DNA of 31,493 nucleotides from a virus (IMGVR_UViG_3300047299_000026:1-31493), one strand, 5' to 3'; numbered from the stretch's first letter, positions 7,699 to 15,763 are shown. Program-made: numbers and translations. The notes: a model not told the origin generated them from the sequence alone.

Positions 7699-7995
7699 TT
7701 ATTTTGGTAAATGTGTAATCACATATCCTAGCATTGCTAGTAGTCCTACAACAACTGTAGCTGTAGATGTGACCATAATTTTAAACTTTTCGTCTTTGGC
7801 GTTACTTAACAAAGTCTTAATTTCGGATAGATTTTTTTGATTATCCGTTTTAAACGTAGCAAAATCTGTATGGATTTGATCTAATCGATCTTCTACGAAT
7901 CCAATTTTCTCTTCTAAACGCTTGTAACGCTCGGCGCACAATTCTACGTGTAGCTCAAGGCTAGTCTGTTCTGTAATCGGTCTATCGGCTGGCAT
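7699..7995 (-). CDS. Coiled-coil protein with C-terminal membrane helix (XhlA-like architecture)
   Basis: Residues about 15-70 form a heptad-rich coiled coil (ERYKRLEEKIGFVEDRLDQIHTDF onward), followed by KFK and a single hydrophobic segment (IMVTSTATVVVGLLAMLGYVI) reaching almost to the C-terminus. This order, coiled coil then one transmembrane helix, is that of phage XhlA-type haemolysin/holin-associated proteins, which act at the inner membrane during lysis. The evidence is architecture only; no residue-level signature was seen. A tail or membrane-anchoring role is an alternative. The start at 7995 follows GGAAT about 9 nt upstream, just after the terminator at 8010-8039. Confidence 0.7.
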   Translation of the reverse strand: MPADRPITEQTSLELHVELCAERYKRLEEKIGFVEDRLDQIHTDFATFKTDNQKNLSEIKTLLSNAKDEKFKIMVTSTATVVVGLLAMLGYVITHLPK

Positions 7996-8009
7996 TTCGG
8001 CTATTCCGT

Positions 8010-8039
8010 AAAAAAGTCCTGCAAACTCGAGTCTGCAAG
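8010..8039 (-). terminator. Rho-independent terminator or attenuator
   Basis: On the minus strand a stem of 7 strong pairs plus two wobble/GC extensions (TGCAGAC and GTTTGCA arms around a TCGA loop) is followed two bases later by TTTTTT (8015-8010). It lies after the 8112-8540 gene and downstream of a late box (8100-8106), before the 7995 gene. Confidence 0.7.
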
Positions 8040-8099
8040 TAAGTTGTGAGTTAAAAATGAGCCTAGATGAGTCGATTACAACGATTGTTTATATAGTTA

Positions 8100-8106
8100 T
8101 ATTTAG
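8100..8106 (-). promoter_or_regulatory. Late promoter box CTAAATA
   Basis: CTAAATA on the minus strand lies just past the stop at 8112. The predicted +1 is near 8094. The next ATG is about 100 nt away and a terminator lies between, so the product could be an attenuated leader or a short RNA of about 85 nt. Confidence 0.5.
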
Positions 8107-8111
8107 CCCAA

Positions 8112-8540
8112 TTAGAAAGAATCGTGGCGTATGTAAAACGTGTTTGTGTCTGGTCCAGACGTAATGAGCTTGCCGTCTAATGCGGCTGTTTCGGATAGAC
8201 CTGTGATTGCAGTGTTACCAATGGAGTCGGTGGTCAATGTTTCTTCTGTCATTTGTCCAACTCGTTCAGCGATCCATTTTAAGCACCATACTCTATGTAT
8301 GCCTGTTATATTTTCTCCAAACAAGCTATCACTAACGTCTTGCTGATCAATGCACTCAACACCAGCAAGTAAAGGCTGGCCGCGACTGGCAATAATATTC
8401 ATCAATGTAGCCAAATTGCTACGACTACTGTTGCTACTTGGCCCAATATCATATAGTGTCCAGGCAGTGAAGAATTCTGGATCGGCACCTAAGTGTGCTC
8501 CAGGAATCATCCAGGATTTTTTATCTTCTCTTTTTTGCAT
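8112..8540 (-). CDS. Unknown phage protein, 142 residues, virion-type context
   Basis: It is not recognised. It has a lysine-rich start (MQKREDKKSW), several small-residue loops, and a C-terminal half dominated by Thr/Ser/Gly (ETLTTDSIGNTAITGLSETAALDG) that looks like beta structure, ending YIRHDSF. Such composition is common in phage structural or tail-associated proteins, but nothing decides it. The start codon overlaps the stop of the 258-residue gene (TAATG), so translation is coupled. It is the last gene before the terminator at 8010-8039. Confidence 0.75.
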   Translation of the reverse strand: MQKREDKKSWMIPGAHLGADPEFFTAWTLYDIGPSSNSSRSNLATLMNIIASRGQPLLAGVECIDQQDVSDSLFGENITGIHRVWCLKWIAERVGQMTEETLTTDSIGNTAITGLSETAALDGKLITSGPDTNTFYIRHDSF

Positions 8541-9316
8541 TATTTTACCGAGTGTATTGCACGACCAATTGCATATCCTGCCGCGCCCATGGCACCTACT
8601 TTGGCCACGCTCTTTAAAAAGCCGTCACCAGATCGAGAACCAGCAACAGCTCCAGCACCTAGTGCGGCAAGTTCTGCATTGCCTGCGTCTGTAATTTCGT
8701 AACCTTTGTTTCGTGTCAATACATCTAGCACTGGTAAAAATTCACTGCGCTTACCACGTATTCGATAGTATTGTAGCAATCGTGTTGCACATAGTTCACG
8801 CTGATGAGTTGAAAGATTTTCCCAATCAGTAATTAATCTACGCAAACTTTTGTAATTGCTTACATCAATGTTCATTTGGCCTTCCAATCTATACATTAGT
8901 CGCACTGCTGTAATTCGATCTAATGTGCCATTGGCAATTCCGTGTAGGAACTGCTTTACTAATTTAGTGTTGGTTCGAAGCTGTTTGGCTAGTACTAAGT
9001 TCTGATCATGTGCTTTTAGCTGTTGAGCAGTGCCACCTGTTGGGTTAAACAAAATGTGTAGCCCTTGGTATAAGTCAGTGCCGCTGATTCTTGGTGCAGT
9101 GAAGTTGCCAAATGCCAATGTACGCTGTGCATATTCTTTGGCGAACGGTGCTGTTTCAAATTCTTTACTTAACATATAAAGAGTCAGCATGTTTAAGAAT
9201 ACGCTGTCTACAGTGTCACGTAGTGTTAGTTGGCCAAGGTGAGTATTACGAAACATCTTGCTTTCGTTGCAGTTTTCAAGAATAAAACTAAAGCTGTTGT
9301 CTTGATTGTCTTCCAT
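8540..9316 (-). CDS. Unknown phage protein, 258 residues, hydrophobic Gly/Ala C-terminus
   Basis: No family is recognised. The first 200 residues are helical with many Arg/Leu repeats (LRTNTKLVKQFLHGI, RLLQYYRIRGKRSEF). The last 50 are rich in Ala and Gly (AELAALGAGAVAGS, VGAMGAAGYAIGRAI) and could form a glycine-zipper-like hairpin that enters or crosses a membrane. That pattern occurs in phage pilot, tape-measure-associated and membrane-active proteins; here it is an observation only. SD AAGGAC precedes the ATG at 9316, and the gene lies one base from the stop of the ligase-fold gene. Confidence 0.75.
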   Translation of the reverse strand: MEDNQDNSFSFILENCNESKMFRNTHLGQLTLRDTVDSVFLNMLTLYMLSKEFETAPFAKEYAQRTLAFGNFTAPRISGTDLYQGLHILFNPTGGTAQQLKAHDQNLVLAKQLRTNTKLVKQFLHGIANGTLDRITAVRLMYRLEGQMNIDVSNYKSLRRLITDWENLSTHQRELCATRLLQYYRIRGKRSEFLPVLDVLTRNKGYEITDAGNAELAALGAGAVAGSRSGDGFLKSVAKVGAMGAAGYAIGRAIHSVK

Positions 9317-9317
9317 A

Positions 9318-10508
9318 TTACTTGTCCTTGTCTTTCATAAACACAGGGCGGTTGACTAATTTAATCTTGCCGTGTGGTGTAGCTGAAACAAAGCCTTCAT
9401 GACCTGTGCCTGTTTGTACACTGCTAGTATCGGCACCAACGTGCTTGTCTAGTTGATCTTTAATTTTGTGCTTGATAACTGTAATGCCAGCAACAATGTC
9501 CCAAGCTGTTTGAAATGGAGCCTTAAATTGGTTAATGTGTGTTTCGACGTTGGCTTGCTTATTAGCCGACAAGCCACTTGGACCCTTTAACCAAGCCATA
9601 AACTCGTTTGCAACTGCTTTACCGTTTGTAATTTCTTGTCCTGATCGTGCTTTAAAGTTAACAAAGCTCTTGAAGATGTCTGGTAAGTTAGAAATCTTCA
9701 ATGCACCAATGGCAAACGGATCTAACATGTCGTCAATCTTGGCGGCTGCTGGACTGTTAATAAGTGCTTGCACTTTCTTAATGTCTGCGGCTGGTAATTT
9801 AACTGTGTGTTCTTGCGTTAAGTTAGTCGATGGACCAAATACTACTAGGCCAGGTACAGATTTAATGCCAACTGCATCTGGTGTTGTTGGCGTTGGTTCA
9901 GCTGTAGCAGAAGCGGCTTCATCGGCAGAGTCGTACATACCATGTACTGCAATGCCTGCGCGGCTACGAACAATCTTCTTACCAACTTCACTAGTCTTAT
10001 CAATATGATATTCAACTTTGTTTGGTCGAAAGTTTACTCGCTCATCGTCAATAGTTAAATCTTGTGCTTTCATCCAAAGCATATCACCTTGGAACATCTT
10101 GCCTGCTGTCTTAACAGGAGTGGCACGTTTTAACAAGTCATACATACCACCAAAGTGTGCGGCATATTCTGCACGACCTGCTTGGTCTGGACGGCGGTTA
10201 TAAATCATTGCCGACACTTCTTCGGCACTTGCCGGTCTACCATCGTACTTTTTAGCACCAATACCTGCTTTGTCTGTTACAATGAATGTGTTCTTATCAA
10301 GCCAGCCAAATATAACAGCTGGGCTACCGTCCCATTTAATAGTTGTTGTATCAGCGTGTGATTCGGCTGCGTGGATCAATGCAGACAATGCACGTTGGGC
10401 ACCTTCAATGCCGTTTTCATCAAACATGATATCTTCAGGGTGGTCGATTCGAGCCTTTGCTTCTTTTAAGACTCGTTTGTGATGTTGTGTTACTTCAAAT
10501 ATTTTCAT
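9318..10508 (-). CDS. Ligase-fold nucleotidyltransferase (DUF6267-like), 396 residues
   Basis: The signatures of the covalent nucleotidyltransferase superfamily (RNA/DNA ligases, capping enzymes) can be read: motif I as K58-W-D-G-S in TTIKWDGSPAVIFG, a likely motif III-like FQGDMLW, motif IV as EGFV with E371, and motif V as KIKLVN with K381/K383 close to the C-terminus. K58 would carry the AMP. An Ala/Pro/Thr-rich linker (SATAEPTPTTPDAVG) interrupts the middle. I recall a widespread T4-like phage family with KWDGSPA that has no proven substrate. It is embedded in the virion-type block, overlaps the next gene by 4 nt, and is different from the RNA ligase at 21071-22141. Confidence 0.8.
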   Translation of the reverse strand: MKIFEVTQHHKRVLKEAKARIDHPEDIMFDENGIEGAQRALSALIHAAESHADTTTIKWDGSPAVIFGWLDKNTFIVTDKAGIGAKKYDGRPASAEEVSAMIYNRRPDQAGRAEYAAHFGGMYDLLKRATPVKTAGKMFQGDMLWMKAQDLTIDDERVNFRPNKVEYHIDKTSEVGKKIVRSRAGIAVHGMYDSADEAASATAEPTPTTPDAVGIKSVPGLVVFGPSTNLTQEHTVKLPAADIKKVQALINSPAAAKIDDMLDPFAIGALKISNLPDIFKSFVNFKARSGQEITNGKAVANEFMAWLKGPSGLSANKQANVETHINQFKAPFQTAWDIVAGITVIKHKIKDQLDKHVGADTSSVQTGTGHEGFVSATPHGKIKLVNRPVFMKDKDK

Positions 10509-11692
10509 GTTCTCTTACCGTATGATGAATCTGATGATAAATCAACCATCAATTTAGTTTTTTCTGCAGGGCTCAACTCCGATGCCGCTGCCTTAACTTG
10601 TTCGTAATTGCTGCCTTGAGTGCCAGCCATTGGAATTTCTTTGCCGGCCTGCGGTATAGTTTGTTTGTTTGTTCCTGCACGAGTCTGATTTAAATTCATG
10701 CGATCAAGGGAATCATACACAGTCTTGGCCCATTGCTTATAAATGTCAAATGACTTTGCTCTCGGTGGTTGTTCTGCCACTGCCAATTCAAGCCATGCTT
10801 TAAACTGTGCCTGGATTAAAGGTTCAACTTTTGCAACCACTGCACTAACCGCTGATGCGTCAACAGTAGCAGAATGACCTGACAGTAATCGTGTTAGTGC
10901 CGACGGGTTAACTAATTGTGGTACGTTGGTTAATACTGCTTGCATCTGCTCGGTACTAAGATTGAGATAACGTTTTTGTATGCCCGAGGTACCTGTTAGC
11001 ATATTGATGGTGACAAGTTCTTCTAAATTATCTTTTAGCTGATCGTTAGGGTCTAATGATTGCAAGTCAGGGCTGTTTTGTACAAATAACACTTTGTTAA
11101 GTGCTACACTTGCCGTCTTAAATGCTTCTAACGCATTTTCGTCAACTTCTACATTTTCACTATCTTCTTGCTGTGTTTGGATAAAGATAACTGTTGCGGC
11201 AACAATCATTGATATAGCACTCATTGCTGGCTCAACACCTACTCCAATGTTTGCAGTTCCTGTTCCGCCAATGATTGCACTAAATAATAATTTAATTTGA
11301 TTATTATCGCCAACGTTGCTTGACATGATTAGTCGTTCAATGTCTAATCTATTGGATTTAATTGTTGGTGCAACTTGTGCAATATCAACTGACATTTGAT
11401 TTGTGGCTGCAATTTTTTCAGCGGCTACCAATGACTGCTGATAAATCAGTTTAACTGGAAGTGGGACTGAACCAGAATTAATAGCGTCTACTTGGTTTCC
11501 TAATCGTTGAATAATTCTAGGTCGAGCGGTATTTGTAATGGCATCGGCAAACTTACGCAAAGCCGCATTGCTACCACGCAAGGCGCGAATGATACCAGTT
11601 GTACCGTCACCGCCGGCCATACTAGTTACTTTAGAAACTAAATTGTCTAAAAACCCTTCATCTAATTGACGCTGTAGGTCATTAACTTTCAT
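10505..11692 (-). CDS. Unknown phage protein, 395 residues, virion-type context
   Basis: It is not recognised. Mostly helical and hydrophilic, with a central apolar stretch (AMSAISMIVAATVIFI) that could be one membrane-spanning helix, followed by an acidic patch (QQEDSENVEVDENALEAF). The C-terminus is rich in Gln, Gly and Ser. The N-terminus begins MKVNDLQRQLDEGFLDNLV, similar in style to the neighbouring MKIFEVTQ and MKFNDITT starts, a feature of several adjacent T4-like genes. Starts in an ATGA overlap with the 83-residue gene and ends in a 4-nt overlap with the ligase-fold gene, so it is the second gene of the late unit from 11955. Confidence 0.75.
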   Translation of the reverse strand: MKVNDLQRQLDEGFLDNLVSKVTSMAGGDGTTGIIRALRGSNAALRKFADAITNTARPRIIQRLGNQVDAINSGSVPLPVKLIYQQSLVAAEKIAATNQMSVDIAQVAPTIKSNRLDIERLIMSSNVGDNNQIKLLFSAIIGGTGTANIGVGVEPAMSAISMIVAATVIFIQTQQEDSENVEVDENALEAFKTASVALNKVLFVQNSPDLQSLDPNDQLKDNLEELVTINMLTGTSGIQKRYLNLSTEQMQAVLTNVPQLVNPSALTRLLSGHSATVDASAVSAVVAKVEPLIQAQFKAWLELAVAEQPPRAKSFDIYKQWAKTVYDSLDRMNLNQTRAGTNKQTIPQAGKEIPMAGTQGSNYEQVKAAASELSPAEKTKLMVDLSSDSSYGKRT

Positions 11693-11940
11693 TGCTCGTT
11701 TTCCTTAATTGCTCTTACACCTCGAGCAAACTTAGCAGGATCACCGTTTTTAATGGCTAATTGCAATCTTCGTACCAGCTCTTCGGCTTGGTGCGGTGGA
11801 TAGTTAGTTTGTATAATTTCAACTAGATTGATAACGCGGGCAATGGCCTGTGTTGCTAGTCCTTCAACAAGCAAATGCTTATCTTGCTGTGGTACTAGGC
11901 CTGTTATTTCTTCTAGGATGCTACGAGTTTGTTTACGCAT
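11689..11940 (-). CDS. Conserved-type small phage protein, 83 residues
   Basis: A short helical protein: MRKQTRSILEEIT, then ATQAIARVINLVEII, then EELVRRLQLAIKNGDPAKF. I remember proteins of this pattern (an RSLLEEI-like start and RRL..AI...D..KF end) in T4-like marine phages, without function. It is the promoter-proximal gene of the late unit going left, has no Shine-Dalgarno, and lies 8 nt after a CTAAATA box, which predicts a leader of only about 3 nt. It ends in an ATGA overlap with the 395-residue gene. Confidence 0.75.
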   Translation of the reverse strand: MRKQTRSILEEITGLVPQQDKHLLVEGLATQAIARVINLVEIIQTNYPPHQAEELVRRLQLAIKNGDPAKFARGVRAIKENEQ

Positions 11941-11948
11941 GATTAATA

Positions 11949-11962
11949 TATTTAGCTAAATA
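11949..11962. promoter_or_regulatory. Divergent palindromic late promoter TATTTAGCTAAATA
   Basis: A perfect 14-bp palindrome made of two late boxes back to back: CTAAATA on the minus strand (11955-11949) for the 11940 gene and CTAAATA on the plus strand (11956-11962) for the 11985 gene. The two -10 boxes touch, so the two polymerases could not bind at once. Confidence 0.75.
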
Positions 11963-11984
11963 AAGTTAATAGGAGACCCTGAAA

Positions 11985-12431
11985 ATGCAACTTTCACCAA
12001 GCGCACAGGATTTGAGAGATTTGGCTAATAAGCTACAAAAGCTCAGCGAATACGATACAAGTGCTGATACGCACGAACCAGACCACGAAATTACAGATAG
12101 CGAACTAAGTCGCTTAAAGATTGCACTACGCCCATTAGTCGGTAGTGATATGCAAAGCCGTTTTATGCAAGTTCTAAACAAAATGGTTAGCGGACAGCCT
12201 GTAACCTTTGCAGAATCAAAACTTATCACTTCTGCTTTCATTAGCATGGCTGATATTGTTGCAAGTGATACATCGTTAATTGCTCGTTTACGTGCTGACA
12301 TTAAAGATTACAATGCAGATGGTGGCGGGGATAATGAAGAAGGTAATGAATACAATCCAGGAGTTGGCCCTGCTGATTTTGCAGAACCGGAAACAGAAGA
12401 GCTTCCGGTTGACGATCGCAATTTAAAATAA
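11985..12431 (+). CDS. Unknown plus-strand phage protein, 148 residues
   Basis: It is not recognised. The N-terminal two thirds are helical (LRDLANKLQKLSEYD, LSRLKIALRPLVG, FMQVLNKMVSGQPV), and the C-terminal third is acidic low-complexity (NADGGGDNEEGNEYN, ETEELPVDDRN). One of two plus-strand genes here. A CTAAATA box at 11956-11962 gives an approximately 17-nt leader containing TAGGAG, so it is a leadered late gene. Its stop codon directly abuts the stop of gp41 on the other strand (no gap) and no terminator hairpin separates them. Confidence 0.8.
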   Translation: MQLSPSAQDLRDLANKLQKLSEYDTSADTHEPDHEITDSELSRLKIALRPLVGSDMQSRFMQVLNKMVSGQPVTFAESKLITSAFISMADIVASDTSLIARLRADIKDYNADGGGDNEEGNEYNPGVGPADFAEPETEELPVDDRNLK

Positions 12432-13958
12432 TTAAATTTCTCGACTCACAATAGCCCTTAATGCATCCCTGTTAGCATTGCTAGAAACTGGTGCAGTCAA
12501 GGGCTTTTTTGCGGCCGCGACACTGTTATCTCCTTGACCTGCCCAGGGTGCAGACAGCACATCTAATGGTCCAGATGGCTTTCCTAATTCGAATCCTTCT
12601 CTGGCTTGAGGCTTTTCCCATTTGGCAGATGTAGGAGCACTTGTATTAATTGGTGTGCCCATTGTGTTACGCTTTAGCTTGTCATATACATCACCGGGTT
12701 TGGTAGTACTACTGCTCTGATCGCCATCCATGTCACTAATGCGTAGTGTATCTGGATTGAAACTTAGGTCAATCTTTTGCCCGACAGCACCTGAACTACG
12801 AGTTTTCATAAACTGTAGTTGTACCATGCAACGTTCGCGCATTGTAGGAGTAGAGAAGATACCAAATACGTTATCAGCAGTTTGAATCTTAGACAAACCA
12901 CCCGCAATCATAGAGTGGTCAAACTCCACGCTTTCAACAGCAGAGCGGTTCAACTGCGAAGCTGTTGCCAATAGCAACTGTTCAGACACAACCAAGTTAC
13001 GCAATTCTTCTGCTACCAACTTGTCCTTAACAAACATGTCACTAACACTGATCTTTTGACTTGCTGGCATCATCAAGTCCAAGTAGTCAACTAAGATAGC
13101 GTCAACTTTGATTTTACGCTGTGTTTGAAATTCACGTACCCAAGACAAGATATCGTTTGCAGTAATGCCGTTTGTCAATTGTACAATTTGTAGTACGCCA
13201 GCTTTCTTACCATTCATACGAACTTTAAGATCAACATCCTCAAGTCGCTTAAACACTTCTCGAGTAGGCGTATCTGTTAGCATGGCATCCATACGCATAG
13301 CACACAAGCCTTCTGACAGTTCAAGAGAGAAGTAAACAGTATTCAATCCTGCCATGGACCAGTTTAGTGCAAGATTTTGCAAGAACAAACTCTTACCTGC
13401 ACCAGATGCGCCAGCAAAGATGTTTAGTTCGCCACGGTTAAAGCCGCCATACAGTTTATCGTCAAGTGCCTTCCAACCTGTTGTCAACTGTCCGTTATTA
13501 TTCTTCAATGCGTTTAGTCGAGCAGATGGATCAGCAAAGTAGTCTGTGCCAAATGTCTTTGGTAGGCCAACTTGTACTGCATCTTTGATTAGCTTTTCAA
13601 CTGCACCATACTGACTCTTGTCCAACATGTCGGCACTTTGAAGGATAGCCTTCTCTAATGCTTTATGTCTTGCAAAGCCTTCAAACTCAGTTAAAAACCA
13701 ACTGCTATGTTCGACTGCTTGTGTTTCTAAATGTGAAAGCTCTGTGTTTGTTGTTGCTTTTACTTGTGTAATGTCTGGAATGTTTCCATGCTCATTTACA
13801 TACGTCTTGATAAATTCTGCCGCACCGCGCAACCTGCGGTCAAAGTGATCGGGATCTAACACGTTCTGGCAACGTGCTGCCAAGTCCCTGTTGCTGACTA
13901 AGAAGTCCAAAAATAATTTTTGTAACTCATAGCCGTATTCTTTTACATCATCTGCCAT
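12432..13958 (-). CDS. gp41: Replicative DNA helicase, T4 gp41 (DnaB family)
   Basis: A hexameric 5'-3' helicase that unwinds DNA ahead of the fork and partners gp61 primase. RecA-like core: Walker A GASGAGKS at 183-190, the YFSLELSE box after it, Walker B ILVDYLD at about 288-294, and the conserved glutamine/SQLNR region near 338. The N-terminal 150 residues correspond to the DnaB N-domain. The C-terminal about 80 residues are a Pro/Ser/Ala-rich extension. At 508 residues it is slightly longer than T4 gp41 (475). SD AAAGGA precedes the ATG at 13958, and the gap to the primase gene upstream is 15 nt, so the primosome pair is one operon driven from 14951-14979. Confidence 0.95.
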   Translation of the reverse strand: MADDVKEYGYELQKLFLDFLVSNRDLAARCQNVLDPDHFDRRLRGAAEFIKTYVNEHGNIPDITQVKATTNTELSHLETQAVEHSSWFLTEFEGFARHKALEKAILQSADMLDKSQYGAVEKLIKDAVQVGLPKTFGTDYFADPSARLNALKNNNGQLTTGWKALDDKLYGGFNRGELNIFAGASGAGKSLFLQNLALNWSMAGLNTVYFSLELSEGLCAMRMDAMLTDTPTREVFKRLEDVDLKVRMNGKKAGVLQIVQLTNGITANDILSWVREFQTQRKIKVDAILVDYLDLMMPASQKISVSDMFVKDKLVAEELRNLVVSEQLLLATASQLNRSAVESVEFDHSMIAGGLSKIQTADNVFGIFSTPTMRERCMVQLQFMKTRSSGAVGQKIDLSFNPDTLRISDMDGDQSSSTTKPGDVYDKLKRNTMGTPINTSAPTSAKWEKPQAREGFELGKPSGPLDVLSAPWAGQGDNSVAAAKKPLTAPVSSNANRDALRAIVSREI

Positions 13959-13973
13959 TATTATAGTTTTCCT

Positions 13974-14942
13974 TTACGCACACCAACGGCGTGCTATTAA
14001 TTTAATCTTCAAGGGGGAGGTCTCAATTGCCGATATCACACTTTGTAGTGTAGCAACTCGCCCAAAATGTTGTACTGCATCATTTGCATCTTTGATGCCG
14101 TCTGGCCAGTCTGGGAAGGATACACTCCAACCTAGCTCTGCCGCTTGCATTGCCAACTGTAGGCCAGCCCTATCTCTATCTGGTAGCACTACTGGTTCGT
14201 TGTCAATGTCTTCGATAATCTTTGCTTGTTCAGGACTAATACTATTAGTCATAATGGCAACACCATCTAAACTTAGCGCATCGTATTCACCTTCAACTAC
14301 TAGCGTATATTTTCTTGCTTGGCTTTGCTTGTCTAAGTTAAACACAAAGCTGGCCGGCCGGCTTGCAATAATCTTTGCAGTGCCTTTAGGTACTTCGCCA
14401 ATCCACCGTGCATTGTAGCCTACTAACTTACCTTCATCAAAGAAAGGTAGGATGGCACGATTGTTCATACCTTGTATACTACTAGGACTAGACAACCAAT
14501 CAGTTAGTTCAAGTACTTTTCTACTGTCTAAGTACTCGGCTGCTTCTAATGTTATGTCTTGTATTTCCCACGGGAACTCGATCTCTGGCCAGTTGGGCTT
14601 TTTAAAAGGTTCATGGACGGTGTTTTTATCGTCATCTACTACTTGATCCCACAGCTGGATCTTAAGGCGTTGGATTTCGCCTTCGTCAATGCCAATGGCT
14701 CGCATAAACTTGATCAACTTAATGCCAAGCCGTTGGCCAGGTCTCCAACCTGTAGTGTAGCCGCAGTTAAAGCAATGATAGCCTACACGGTCTTCTTCAA
14801 ATTTGATGCCACCACGATGTTTAGTGTCTGGACGAGGTTGCCCGTTTTGAACACACATTGGACAGTTCATAGTTAACCAGCCGTTGGTGTTGCGCTTTAA
14901 CGCAGGCAGGTGGGCTTGTAATGTAGATTCAACTATGCTCAT
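13974..14942 (-). CDS. gp61: DNA primase, T4 gp61-like
   Basis: It makes RNA primers for lagging-strand synthesis with gp41. An N-terminal zinc finger has C27-x2-C30 and C57-x2-C60 (CPMC, CFNC) around a basic loop. The TOPRIM catalytic region shows VVEGEYDAL followed by an acidic DRDRAG motif. Length 322 is close to T4 gp61 (342). There is no Shine-Dalgarno before the ATG at 14942; instead a TTGACA promoter lies just upstream with predicted +1 only 2-4 nt from the ATG. It is followed by gp41 in the same operon. Confidence 0.93.
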   Translation of the reverse strand: MSIVESTLQAHLPALKRNTNGWLTMNCPMCVQNGQPRPDTKHRGGIKFEEDRVGYHCFNCGYTTGWRPGQRLGIKLIKFMRAIGIDEGEIQRLKIQLWDQVVDDDKNTVHEPFKKPNWPEIEFPWEIQDITLEAAEYLDSRKVLELTDWLSSPSSIQGMNNRAILPFFDEGKLVGYNARWIGEVPKGTAKIIASRPASFVFNLDKQSQARKYTLVVEGEYDALSLDGVAIMTNSISPEQAKIIEDIDNEPVVLPDRDRAGLQLAMQAAELGWSVSFPDWPDGIKDANDAVQHFGRVATLQSVISAIETSPLKIKLIARRWCA

Positions 14943-14950
14943 ATAGAGCT

Positions 14951-14979
14951 AGTTTATACTCTTATTAGTACTTTGTCAA
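14951..14979 (-). promoter_or_regulatory. Sigma70-like promoter for the primase-helicase operon
   Basis: A perfect TTGACA (14979-14974) lies on the minus strand inside the end of the preceding gene. Possible -10 boxes are TAAACT with a 17-nt spacer (14956-14951) or TATAAA with a 15-nt spacer (14958-14953). Either puts +1 only 2-4 nt before the primase ATG. Confidence 0.65.
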
Positions 14980-15751
14980 GGGTACCGGCGTTCGAAAGGC
15001 TGTCTTGCTTTACGATACGCAACCAACGAACACCAGCGTAGAAGTTGTATGGATCGATACCAGTATAACCATTTAGATCTAAGTTATGTGTTTCATAATC
15101 CTGTGGCTTTAGGTTACCCCACAATGTGGAACCAGTTACTGTTTCGTCTAATGTACCTTGTACAATTACTCGACCAGTCCAATTGCTACCATATAGTGCT
15201 ACTGTGAAAAGGCTTGTATCTTTTCTGTAGAACTGTGGACCGTTAAACGCACTGGATACTACCAAACCACCAATGTCTGTCCATGTTGTAACTTCTTGGG
15301 TAACACGGCTTGTTGGTACTACTGCATCTTTAACTTCAATATCAAATGCACCTTGTTGGGCACGGTTCCAAGTTAGGGCAGTTTCTAAACCATTGGCATC
15401 AACAAATGTAGCACCCAAAGAATAAATGCCAACTGGTAGCGTCATTAGATCACGAGCAAAAACAGTTAGTCGAGCTTGTCCATTTTCGGCTGTAGTTGCC
15501 ATTGCACGGCGACGGAAAATAGTAGTACCAGTGGTTCTATCCCACATTGTAACGGTTAACTCGCGGCGTAGTAAACTAACAGGGCGGCGATCTGTACCTG
15601 TAATTGTAAGATCTAAGATGTTATCAACCCCTTTAAACCATACAATACGTTGGTCAGTATAGCTTGGAGCGTGACGAGTAGCACTTGGGCCAGTGCCGGC
15701 TCCAGAGTAGTTTAATGATGCTGTTGGAATACTTGAGTTTAATGTGGCCAT
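14954..15751 (-). CDS. Probable virion structural protein, 265 residues, beta-rich
   Basis: No named family, but the composition is that of a phage tail or baseplate accessory protein: almost all beta-type sequence, many Thr/Val/Gly, with an N-terminal part (FKGVDNILDLTITG, REL TVTMWDRTTG) resembling the Ig-like/BppU-type domain often found at the start of such proteins and a C-terminal part ending WLRIVKQDSLS and VLIRV. A CTAAATA late box lies 5 nt before the ATG with no Shine-Dalgarno, so it should be leaderless and late. It stands alone among replication genes, which is common for scattered late genes in T4-like phages. Confidence 0.75.
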   Translation of the reverse strand: MATLNSSIPTASLNYSGAGTGPSATRHAPSYTDQRIVWFKGVDNILDLTITGTDRRPVSLLRRELTVTMWDRTTGTTIFRRRAMATTAENGQARLTVFARDLMTLPVGIYSLGATFVDANGLETALTWNRAQQGAFDIEVKDAVVPTSRVTQEVTTWTDIGGLVVSSAFNGPQFYRKDTSLFTVALYGSNWTGRVIVQGTLDETVTGSTLWGNLKPQDYETHNLDLNGYTGIDPYNFYAGVRWLRIVKQDSLSNAGTLDKVLIRV

Positions 15752-15756
15752 GCTGT

Positions 15757-15763
15757 TATTTAG
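15757..15763 (-). promoter_or_regulatory. Late promoter box CTAAATA
   Basis: CTAAATA is followed by exactly 5 nt (ACAGC) and the ATG at 15751. T4 late geometry places +1 on the A of the start codon. Confidence 0.75.

Noticed and set aside
9535-10008. 157-residue plus-strand open frame opposite the ligase-fold gene, and other long plus-strand frames
   Set aside because: They are shadows of minus-strand genes with clear motifs; no ribosome sites or promoters support them.
11280-11286. CTAAATA on the plus strand
   Set aside because: It lies inside a minus-strand gene with no plus-strand gene following; likely chance from Leu-Phe-Ser codons.
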